DNA of 64,000 nt. Origin: Streptomyces griseocarneus (GTDB taxonomy: Bacteria; Actinomycetota; Actinomycetes; Streptomycetales; Streptomycetaceae). The notes below the pieces were generated by a model, which saw only the letters and a program-made list of their open reading frames with translations, was not told where the DNA came from and ran no database searches. Both the position numbers and the translations under genes were made by a program. The stretch is from NCBI RefSeq assembly GCF_014655595.1, contig NZ_BNBL01000006.1, positions 398,426 to 462,425 of the forward strand, read 5' to 3'. Positions 56,239 to 63,155 of this stretch are shown here, piece after piece (the stretch's first letter is position 1; each line of letters begins with the position of its first letter).

Positions 56239-57918
56239 TCAGATGCCGGCAGCCCCCGCCACATCCGCCTTGATCGCCGCCAGCACGGACTCCGCCCGCC
56301 CCCGCGCATCCACCAGCGCCGCCGCCGACGCGACCGGCACCACGACCTCCAGGTAGCACTTCAGCTTCGGCTCCGTGCCGCTCGGCCGCACGATCACCCG
56401 TGCCCCCGACACCTCGCCCGCCTCGTCGCCCGCCAGGGCGTACCGCAGGCCGTCCGTCGGCGGCAGCGACTCCGTGCCCTTCGTCAGGTCCTCCGCCGAG
56501 ACCACGTGCAGCCCGGCCAGGACCGCCGGCGGCTGCTCCCGCAGGCGGCGCATGGCCGCGGCGATGAGGGAGAGGTCCTCGACGCGCACCGACAGCTGGT
56601 CCGTGGCGTGCAGGCCGTGCTCGACCGCCAGGTCGTCCAGCAGGTCGCTCAGCGTCCGGCCCGTCGCCTTCAGCTCGGCCGTCAGCTCGGCCACCAGCAG
56701 CGCCGCCGTGATGCCGTCCTTGTCGCGGACGCCGTCGGGGTCGACGCAGTAGCCCAGCGCCTCCTCGTAGGCGTAGCGGAGGCCGTCCACGCGCGAGAGC
56801 CACTTGAAGCCGGTGAGGGTTTCCTCGTAGGACGCGCCCGCCGCTGCCGCCGCGATGCGGGACAGCAGGGACGACGAGACGATCGTCGTCGCGAACGTGC
56901 CGCGGGCGCTCTTGTGCACGAGGTGCGTGGCGAGCAGCGCGCCGACCTCGTCGCCGCGCAGCATCCGCCAGCCCTCGACGGCGTCCGGGGCCGGTACGGC
57001 CACGGCGCAGCGGTCCGCGTCGGGGTCGTTGGCGATGATGATGTCCGGGGCGTTGTCGCCCGCCGCGCGGGCGGTGGCGAACGCCAGGTCCATCGCGCCC
57101 GGCTCCTCGGGGTTCGGGAACGCGACGGTCGGGAAGTCCGGGTCCGGGTCGGCCTGCTCGGCGACGACGACCGGGGCCGGGAAGCCGGCCCGGTCGAAGG
57201 CGGCGGTGAGGACGTCGCGGCCGACGCCGTGCATGGGCGTGTAGACGACGCGGACGTCGCGCGGGGAGCCGGCGGTCAGGACGGCGTCGGTGCGCTCGAG
57301 GTAGGCGCCGACGACGGCGTCCTCGCGGAGGGTCTCCCAGCCGGCGGAGGGGCGCGGCACGTCGTTCAGGGACGTGATCGCGGCGATCTCGGCGGCGATC
57401 TCGGCGTCGGCGGGCGGGACGATCTGCGAGCCGTCGCCGAGGTAGACCTTGTAGCCGTTGTCACGCGGCGGGTTGTGGCTGGCCGTGACCTCGATGCCGG
57501 CGACCGCGCCGAGGTGGCGGATCGCGAAGGCGAGGACGGGCGTGGGCAGCGGCTTGGGCAGCAGCGCGGCCTTCAGGCCGGCGCCCACCATGACGGCGGC
57601 GGTGTCCAGGGCGAAGTCCGCGGACTTGTAGCGGGCGTCGTAGCCGATGACGACGGTGCCGCCGGCGTGGCCCTGCTTCTTGAGGTACGCGGCGAGACCG
57701 GCCGCGGCGCGGATGACGACGGAGCGGTTCATCCGCATGGGGCCGGCGCCGAGCTCGCCGCGGAGGCCGGCGGTGCCGAACTGCAGGGTGCCGGCGAAGC
57801 GGGCGCCGAGCTCGGTGAGGTCACCGGCGTCGATGAGCCGGGCGAGCTCGTCGCGGGTGTCGGGGTCGGGGTCCTCGGCGAGCCAGGCCTGGGCCTGGGT
57901 GATGAGGTCTCGCTCCAC
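56239..57918 (-). CDS. Phosphomannomutase/phosphoglucomutase
   Basis: A 559-residue alpha-D-phosphohexomutase. FGTAGLRGELGAG, the phosphoserine loop TASHNPP (Ser147), metal loop ANDPDADRCAV, sugar loop EEALGYCVDPDGVRDKDG and phosphate loop VRPSGTEPKLKCYLE are all intact. In the PGM2/PMM subfamily, members may also act as phosphopentomutase, converting ribose-1-P to ribose-5-P. That would link the phosphorylases to DeoC and sugar metabolism, and the location between deoC and the purine phosphorylase gene supports it. GTG 57918 follows GGAGGAAA; earlier in-frame codons lie in an inverted repeat. Confidence 0.92.
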   Translation of the reverse strand: MERDLITQAQAWLAEDPDPDTRDELARLIDAGDLTELGARFAGTLQFGTAGLRGELGAGPMRMNRSVVIRAAAGLAAYLKKQGHAGGTVVIGYDARYKSADFALDTAAVMVGAGLKAALLPKPLPTPVLAFAIRHLGAVAGIEVTASHNPPRDNGYKVYLGDGSQIVPPADAEIAAEIAAITSLNDVPRPSAGWETLREDAVVGAYLERTDAVLTAGSPRDVRVVYTPMHGVGRDVLTAAFDRAGFPAPVVVAEQADPDPDFPTVAFPNPEEPGAMDLAFATARAAGDNAPDIIIANDPDADRCAVAVPAPDAVEGWRMLRGDEVGALLATHLVHKSARGTFATTIVSSSLLSRIAAAAAGASYEETLTGFKWLSRVDGLRYAYEEALGYCVDPDGVRDKDGITAALLVAELTAELKATGRTLSDLLDDLAVEHGLHATDQLSVRVEDLSLIAAAMRRLREQPPAVLAGLHVVSAEDLTKGTESLPPTDGLRYALAGDEAGEVSGARVIVRPSGTEPKLKCYLEVVVPVASAAALVDARGRAESVLAAIKADVAGAAGI

Positions 57919-57969
57919 GTCTTTCCTCCGGAGGTTTCGGGGTGGGTTCGCCTGCGGTGCCGGGTGGTC

Positions 57970-58101
57970 GGGGCCGGGGCGGGACGGGCCCTTCTGGGAC
58001 TGCATGATTTACGGCGGACGAGCTCCAGCGTTGAGGGTGCCCCCAATGCCGCCGCAAATCACGCGTTACGTCCCTGCCAGGGCCCGTCCCGCCCCGGCCC
58101 C
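57970..58101. repeat. Long inverted repeat 3, upstream of phosphomannomutase
   Basis: Outer arms of 23 bp (57970-57992 and 58079-58101) are perfectly complementary. Inner GATTTACGGCGG (58006-58017) pairs with CCGCCGCAAATC (58049-58060) with one mismatch. It begins about 50 bp upstream of the phosphomannomutase start. A weaker hairpin (58192-58216) follows before the next gene's terminator. Confidence 0.82.
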
Positions 58102-58235
58102 TCCCGTCGGCTCGGCGGCCGCGGGTCGTGGGGGCTTCCCCAGCCCCATGCGCGTCGGCCCGCTGCCGGGTGGTCGGGTGGGTGGGTGGGCGTGCACGCG
58201 CCGAAGGCGCGTGTACCCACCATGGTGGTTGGCCG

Positions 58236-58276
58236 AAAAAACCGCGCCGGAGGCGCGAAAGGCACCTCCGGCGCGG
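58236..58276 (-). terminator. Intrinsic terminator of the purine phosphorylase gene
   Basis: On the minus strand a 12-bp stem (58276-58265 with 58253-58242) is followed directly by six T residues (58241-58236). This is a textbook Rho-independent terminator and the only one in the window with a full U tract. Confidence 0.92.
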
Positions 58277-58295
58277 AGCGGCCGGACCGGCGAGG

Positions 58296-59117
58296 TCAGA
58301 GCTTCGGCAGGACCTGTGCCAGGAGCGAGCCCATCCGCGAAGCGGCGTCGCGGCCGGCCTCGAGGACCTCCTCGTGGTTCAGCGGCTCGCCGGTCATGCC
58401 CGCGGCGAGGTTCGTGACCAGGGAGATGCCCAGGACCTCGGCGCCGGCCTCGCGGGCCGCGATGGCCTCGAGGGTGGTGGACATGCCGACCAGGTCGCCA
58501 CCGAGGGTGCGGACCATGTGGATCTCGGCCGGGGTCTCGTAGTGCGGGCCGGGGAGCTGGACGTAGACGCCCTCCTCGAGGGTCTCGTCGACCTCCTTGC
58601 ACAGGGCGCGCAGACGGGGGGAGTACAGGTCGGTGAGGTCGACGAAGTTGGCGCCGACGATCGGCGAGGTCGCCGTCATGTTGATGTGGTCGCTGATCAG
58701 CACCGGCTGGCCGGGGCGCATGCCGTCGCGGAGGCCGCCGCAGCCGTTGGTGAGGACGACGGTCTTGCAGCCGGCGGCCACGGAGGTGCGGACACCGTGG
58801 ACGACGGCGGCGACGCCGCGGCCCTCGTAGTAGTGGGTGCGGCCGAGGAAGACCAGCGCGCGCTTGTCGTTGACCTTGTAGGAGCGGATCGTGCCCGCGT
58901 GGCCCGCGACGGCGGCGGCGGAGAAGCCCGGGAGCTCGGTGACCGGGAACTCGGCCTCGGGGGTGCCGAGGGCTTCGGTGGCGGGAACCCAGCCGGAGCC
59001 CATGACCAGGGCGACGTCGTGGGTCTCGGCGCCCGTGAGCTCGCGGAGGCGGGCGGCGGCGGCGTCGGCCGCGGCGTACGGGTCGGCCTGGATGTCGGGG
59101 GTTACAGAAGCGTTCAC
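58296..59117 (-). CDS. punA: Purine nucleoside phosphorylase
   Basis: A 273-residue trimeric-type (PNP/MTAP class) phosphorylase splitting inosine and guanosine. VMGSGWVPATEAL, FLGRTHYYEGRGVAAVVHGVR with the phosphate-site His, LTNGCGGLRDGMRPGQPVLISDHINMT, PGPHYETPAEI, GMSTTLEAIAAREAGAEVLGISLVTNLAAG are family signatures. GTG 59117 lies 7 nt after TACCCT (leaderless). CTACGCGCGTAG lies 26 bp upstream of the start. It completes the route nucleoside to base plus ribose-1-phosphate begun by adenosine deaminase. Confidence 0.94.
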   Translation of the reverse strand: MNASVTPDIQADPYAAADAAAARLRELTGAETHDVALVMGSGWVPATEALGTPEAEFPVTELPGFSAAAVAGHAGTIRSYKVNDKRALVFLGRTHYYEGRGVAAVVHGVRTSVAAGCKTVVLTNGCGGLRDGMRPGQPVLISDHINMTATSPIVGANFVDLTDLYSPRLRALCKEVDETLEEGVYVQLPGPHYETPAEIHMVRTLGGDLVGMSTTLEAIAAREAGAEVLGISLVTNLAAGMTGEPLNHEEVLEAGRDAASRMGSLLAQVLPKL

Positions 59118-59142
59118 GCGGACGAGGGTAGCCGCTCTTGGC

Positions 59143-59154
59143 CTACGCGCGTAG
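59143..59154. promoter_or_regulatory. Nucleoside-regulon operator before punA
   Basis: A perfect CTACGCGCGTAG, flanked on the minus strand by GACAT as at add. It overlaps the expected -35 region of the punA promoter, whose -10-like TACCCT is at 59130-59125. Confidence 0.78.
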
Positions 59155-59218
59155 ATGTCGCTGGTTACGGTGTTCCGATTGTTGCTTTGTGCTTTGCGAC
59201 GAGATGAAATCGTCATCT

Positions 59219-59656
59219 TCAGCACGGGCGCTTGCGCAGCTCCATGACGTAGTCGTGGGGCGCACCGGCGGATTCCGCGGCGTCGGCGATCTCGCCGAGG
59301 TAGCGGGCGGAGGGCAGGCCGCCCTCGTAGCCGTTGAGCACATAGACCCAGGCTGGCTCCTCGCCGTCGAGTGTGTGCACCCGGACACGCATGCGGCGGT
59401 AGATGTCCAGGCCCACGCCCTCCCAACGGTCCATCGAGTCCTCGTCCATCGGAGCGATGTCGTAGAGGGCCACGAAGACCTGGGAGCGGGGGGCCTCGAC
59501 GATGGTGGCGAGGGCGCCCTCCCAGCCCATCTGTTCCCCGCCGAACGTCAGCCGCCAGCCGTTGAGCCAGCCGGTGCCGCGCAGCGGCGAGTGCGGTGCG
59601 CGGCGGGTCATCAGCCGCGCGTCGAGGTTGCCGGCGTACGCGGCGTAGAGCGACAT
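59219..59656 (-). CDS. Gamma-glutamylcyclotransferase-like protein
   Basis: A 145-residue protein of the GGCT/AIG2-like fold. SLYAAYAGNLDARLM is the nucleotide-like substrate loop, LNGWRLTFGGEQMGWEGALATIVEA contains the candidate catalytic Glu, and VFVALYDIAPMDEDSMDRWEGVGLDIYRRMRV completes the domain. Probably acts on gamma-glutamyl amines or glutathione-like compounds; the substrate is unknown. ATG 59656 is 7 nt after TACCCT on the minus strand, a leaderless layout. Divergent from the LpdA-like gene. Confidence 0.87.
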   Translation of the reverse strand: MSLYAAYAGNLDARLMTRRAPHSPLRGTGWLNGWRLTFGGEQMGWEGALATIVEAPRSQVFVALYDIAPMDEDSMDRWEGVGLDIYRRMRVRVHTLDGEEPAWVYVLNGYEGGLPSARYLGEIADAAESAGAPHDYVMELRKRPC

Positions 59657-59830
59657 GGTTCCGAGGGTACGGGAGTGAGGCGGGACGGCATTTGGGGTGG
59701 CAATCTCGAAGGGAGGTTCGTTCGGAACTTTCCGGCGGATTTCGTTCAGAGGCCGTGCGGATCGGTGAGGGAATCGCGTAGGGGAGGCCCCGGAAGGAGC
59801 CGCTTTGATGGGTGCGGGACAATGGAATAC

Positions 59831-61270
59831 GTGACTCGGATCGTGATCATCGGTGGCGGACCCGGCGGCTATGAGGCGGCGCTCGTCGCCGCGCAGCTCG
59901 GCGCGGAGGTGACCGTCGTCGACTGCGACGGTCTGGGCGGGGCGTCGGTGCTGACCGACTGCGTGCCCTCGAAGACTCTTATCGCGACGGCAGAGGTGAT
60001 GACGACCTTCGACTCCTCGTACGAGGAGCTGGGGATCATCGTCGCCGACGACACGCCGCCGCTTGAGCGGGCGGCCGGCGTGGTCGGCGTGGACCTGGGC
60101 AAGGTCAACCGGCGTGTCAAGCGCCTCGCTCTGGCGCAGTCCCACGACATCACGGCGTCGGTGACCCGGGCCGGCGGGCGCGTCCTGCGCGGGCGCGGGC
60201 GGCTGGAGCCGCAGCAGGCGGCGGACGGGTCGCGCCGCGTCGTGGTGCGGGCGGCGGACGGCACGGAGGAGACGCTGGTCGCCGACGCGGTGCTGGTGGC
60301 CACCGGCGCGCATCCGCGCGAGATCCCCGACGCCCTGCCGGACGGCGAGCGGATCCTGAACTGGACCCAGGTCTACGACCTGGACGAGCTCCCCGAGGAG
60401 CTCATCGTGGTCGGCTCGGGCGTCACCGGTGCCGAGTTCGCCGGCGCCTACCAGGCGCTGGGCTCGAAGGTGACGCTGGTGTCGTCGCGCGACCGGGTGC
60501 TGCCCGGTGAGGACCCCGACGCGGCCGCCGTCCTGGAGGACGTCTTCCGGCGGCGCGGCATGAACGTCATGGCGCGCTCCCGTGCCCAGTCCGCCAAGCG
60601 GGTGGGGGACCGGGTCGAGGTGACGCTCGCCGACGGCCGGGTGATCACGGGCACGCACTGCCTGATGGCGGTGGGCTCCATCCCCAACACGGCCGGGATA
60701 GGGCTGGAGGAGTCCGGGGTCCGGCTCAAGGAGTCCGGGCACATCTGGACGGACAAGGTCTCCCGGACCAGCGCCCCCGGCGTCTACGCGGCCGGCGACT
60801 GCACCGGGGTCTTCGCACTGGCGTCGGTCGCCGCCATGCAGGGCCGGATCGCGATGTACCACTTCCTGGGCGACGCGGTGGCCCCGCTCAATCTCAAGAC
60901 GGTATCCGCGAACGTATTTACGGATCCGGAGATTGCGACGGTCGGGTATACCCAGGCCGACGTCGACAACGGCCTGATTGACGCACGGGTCGTCAAGCTT
61001 CCCCTGCTGCGGAATCCGCGGGCGAAGATGCAAGGCATTCGAGACGGTTTCGTGAAGATGTTCTGCCGTCCGGGCACGGGCATCGTGGTCGGTGGTGTGG
61101 TGGTCGCCCCGCGGGCGAGTGAGCTCATTCACCCGGTCTCGATCGCCGTCGACAACAATCTGACGGTCGAACAGATTGCGAACGCGTTCACCGTGTACCC
61201 GTCGCTGTCCGGTTCCCTCGCCGAGGTGGCCCGCCAGCTGCACACGCGGAAGACGCAGCGCGAGGCGTAG
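59831..61270 (+). CDS. LpdA-type NAD(P)H-dependent flavoprotein (quinone reductase class)
   Basis: A 479-residue FAD protein of the pyridine nucleotide-disulfide oxidoreductase family. FAD site IIGGGPGGYEAAL (from residue 5), NAD site VVGSGVTGAEFAGAY, second FAD site GVYAAGDCTGVFALAS and the C-terminal dimer domain. The usual redox pair C-x4-C reads S-x4-D-C (GGASVLTDCVPSKT), so only one Cys remains and it cannot be a lipoamide dehydrogenase. It matches the LpdA (Rv3303c-like) quinone-reductase group. GTG 59831 is 7 nt after GACAAT. Confidence 0.9.
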   Translation: MTRIVIIGGGPGGYEAALVAAQLGAEVTVVDCDGLGGASVLTDCVPSKTLIATAEVMTTFDSSYEELGIIVADDTPPLERAAGVVGVDLGKVNRRVKRLALAQSHDITASVTRAGGRVLRGRGRLEPQQAADGSRRVVVRAADGTEETLVADAVLVATGAHPREIPDALPDGERILNWTQVYDLDELPEELIVVGSGVTGAEFAGAYQALGSKVTLVSSRDRVLPGEDPDAAAVLEDVFRRRGMNVMARSRAQSAKRVGDRVEVTLADGRVITGTHCLMAVGSIPNTAGIGLEESGVRLKESGHIWTDKVSRTSAPGVYAAGDCTGVFALASVAAMQGRIAMYHFLGDAVAPLNLKTVSANVFTDPEIATVGYTQADVDNGLIDARVVKLPLLRNPRAKMQGIRDGFVKMFCRPGTGIVVGGVVVAPRASELIHPVSIAVDNNLTVEQIANAFTVYPSLSGSLAEVARQLHTRKTQREA

Positions 61271-61278
61271 CGGGCGCG

Positions 61279-61299
61279 GGGGGCCGGGCGCCGGCCCCC
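61279..61299 (+). terminator. Short GC hairpin after the LpdA-like gene
   Basis: GGGGGCCGG (61279-61287) pairs with CCGGCCCCC (61291-61299) around a GCG loop, 8 bp after the stop. It is followed by TATACC. Confidence 0.65.
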
Positions 61300-61390
61300 T
61301 ATACCACTCATCGATGCGGGCAGCGGACAACTTACGTTAATTGCTGCAACCTGCTGAAAAGAGATGGTCGTTGGCGTTACTGTCGGTTTC

Positions 61391-62401
61391 GTGTTCGCTG
61401 CAGAACGTCGTCAATTGATCCTCGAAATGGTGCGGGCCAACGGGGCGGTTTCGCTCCGGGAGCTCGCCCGCGTCGTCCAGACCTCTGAAGTGACCGTACG
61501 GCGGGACGTGCGGGCGCTGGAGGCCGAAGGACTTCTCGACCGCCGGCACGGCGGTGCGGTACTGCCGGGCGGTTTCACCAGGGAGTCCGGCTTCCCGCAG
61601 AAATCCCATCTAGCGACCGCCGAGAAGACGGCCATCGCCGATCTCGCGGCGAGTTTCGTCGACGAGGGCGAGGCCGTCGTCGTCGGCGCCGGTACCACCA
61701 CGCAGGAGCTGGCCCGCCGGCTCGCACGCGTACCGGGTCTGACCGTGGTCACCAACTCCCTGCTCGTCGCCCAGGCGCTGGCCCATGCCAACCGCGTCGA
61801 GGTCGTCATGACCGGGGGCACCCTGAGAGGGTCGAACTACGCCCTGGTCGGCAGCGGCGCCGAGCAGTCCCTGCAGGGGCTGCGGGTCTCCCGGGCGTTC
61901 CTGTCCGGCAGCGGCCTGACGGCCGAGCGCGGGCTGTCCACGTCCAACATGCTCTCGGCGAGCGTGGACCGGGCGCTGGTGCAGGCGGCCGCCGAGGTCG
62001 TGGTCCTCGCGGACCACACCAAGCTGGGCACCGACACGATGTTCCAGACCGTGCCCACGGACGTCATCACCAGACTCGTGACCGACGAGCCGCCCGCCCA
62101 CGACGACCGGGCGGCCACGGAACTCCAGGCGCTGGCCGACCAGGGCGTGCACATCTCGGTCGCCGGGCCCGGCGCGGGGTCGGGCTCGGGGACGGGTGCG
62201 GTGCACGGCGAAGCGGACCGGCAGGCCCGCCGCCGGGACGTGCCGCCGCTGCCCGGGCAGCGCAGAAGCCTGCCGCTGGGGCACGGCCAGCCGCCCGGCA
62301 CGGTCCAGGGCGGTCCACCGGGCGCGCAGCTGCGCAGCGCGGTCTCGCTGGGGGACCAGGCCACGGCACGGGTGGCCGATCTGGCCCCGCGGCGGCGGTG
62401 A
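61391..62401 (+). CDS. DeoR-family regulator, candidate nucleoside-regulon repressor
   Basis: A 336-residue DeoR protein. N-terminal HTH_DeoR (RRQLILEMVRANGAVSLRELARVVQTSEVTVRRDVRALEAEGLLDRRHGGAV, about residues 5-60), DeoRC effector domain (AVVVGAGTTTQELARRL, LTVVTNSLLVAQAL, VVMTGGTLRGSNYALVG, VVLADHTKLG) and an about 95-residue Gly/Pro/Arg tail. DeoR-like proteins usually sense phosphorylated sugars, such as deoxyribose-5-phosphate. Position beside punA and deoC makes it the best candidate for the CTACGCGCGTAG sites. GTG 61391 is 7 nt after TACTGT, with CTGAAA as -35. No palindrome copy lies upstream of it. Confidence 0.88.
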   Translation: MFAAERRQLILEMVRANGAVSLRELARVVQTSEVTVRRDVRALEAEGLLDRRHGGAVLPGGFTRESGFPQKSHLATAEKTAIADLAASFVDEGEAVVVGAGTTTQELARRLARVPGLTVVTNSLLVAQALAHANRVEVVMTGGTLRGSNYALVGSGAEQSLQGLRVSRAFLSGSGLTAERGLSTSNMLSASVDRALVQAAAEVVVLADHTKLGTDTMFQTVPTDVITRLVTDEPPAHDDRAATELQALADQGVHISVAGPGAGSGSGTGAVHGEADRQARRRDVPPLPGQRRSLPLGHGQPPGTVQGGPPGAQLRSAVSLGDQATARVADLAPRRR

Positions 62402-62410
62402 GGGGCGGGC

Positions 62411-62998
62411 CTACCGCGCCGCCTTCAGGCCCGTCAGCGTCAGGGTGAGCAGGCGGTCGGCCAACTCCGGGTCGTCCGGGGACTGTTCGACCGCCAGCGA
62501 AATGGCGTTGGTCAACTGCATCAGGTCGGCGATGTCCACGTCCTCGCGGATGGCGCCGGCCGCCTTCGCGCGGGCGAGCAGCGTGTCGCCCGCGTCGCGC
62601 ATCGGCAGGCTGCACCGCGACATCGCCGACGCCTCGTCGCTCTGTGCGGCCATCAGGGCCCGTGACAGGCCGCGGTAGGTGCTGGCATGGGTCACGATGG
62701 CCCGCAGCCACGCCACCAGGGCCCGGCACGGCTCGGGGGACGCCAGCAGCTCGCGCGAGCGGGCCAGCAGCCCGTCGACCTCCCCCTGGAAGACCGCGCT
62801 CATCAGGGCCGTGCGATTGGGGAAGTGCCGGTAGAGCGTCCCGATGCCCACGCCGGCCCGCTTGGCGATGTCCTCCAGCGAGGCGTCCGTGCCGTGCTCG
62901 GTGAACGCCGTACGGGCCTCGGTGAGCAGCCGCTCGTAGTTGCGCCGTGCGTCCGCGCGCATGGGTCGTGGTGACGTCTGCGCCGTGTCGGTCGCCAT
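62411..62998 (-). CDS. TetR-family regulator
   Basis: A 195-residue TetR/AcrR regulator. HTH about residues 38-57 (LEDIAKRAGVGIGTLYRHFPNRTALM), with a C-terminal domain of the SCO-type TetR_C_7-like group (LVAWLRAIVTHASTYRGLSRALMAA). ATG 62998 follows GGAGGAC. Convergent with the DeoR gene, 10 bp apart. Its target is not obvious: the downstream-facing side holds the acyl-CoA carboxylase gene on the same strand behind a terminator. Confidence 0.87.
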   Translation of the reverse strand: MATDTAQTSPRPMRADARRNYERLLTEARTAFTEHGTDASLEDIAKRAGVGIGTLYRHFPNRTALMSAVFQGEVDGLLARSRELLASPEPCRALVAWLRAIVTHASTYRGLSRALMAAQSDEASAMSRCSLPMRDAGDTLLARAKAAGAIREDVDIADLMQLTNAISLAVEQSPDDPELADRLLTLTLTGLKAAR

Positions 62999-63098
62999 TG
63001 CGTCCGTCCTCCCGGTCGATGGCTTCGGGGGTGGCTCTGGGCCCACGGTCCCCGCCAGTCAAGGATGCCAGGCCGCCGAGGCGGCCGGACCACGAATG

Positions 63099-63135
63099 CC
63101 CACGGGCCCCGGCCGATGCGGCCGGGGCCCGTGGG
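63099..63135 (-). terminator. Terminator after the acyl-CoA carboxylase gene
   Basis: CCCACGGGCCCCGGCC (63099-63114) pairs perfectly with the 16 bases at 63120-63135 around GATGC. It lies 20 bp past the minus-strand stop of the carboxylase gene. Confidence 0.88.
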
Positions 63136-63155
63136 GCGGACGTGATCCGTACGGG

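Noticed and set aside
55826..56803. Minus-strand frame across the repeat region into phosphomannomutase
   Set aside because: Gly/Arg/Ala low complexity created by repeats; no start site or family signal.
60912..60923. ATTTACGG core like that of the inverted-repeat family
   Set aside because: It lies within the LpdA-like coding sequence without complementary arms, so it is a chance match.
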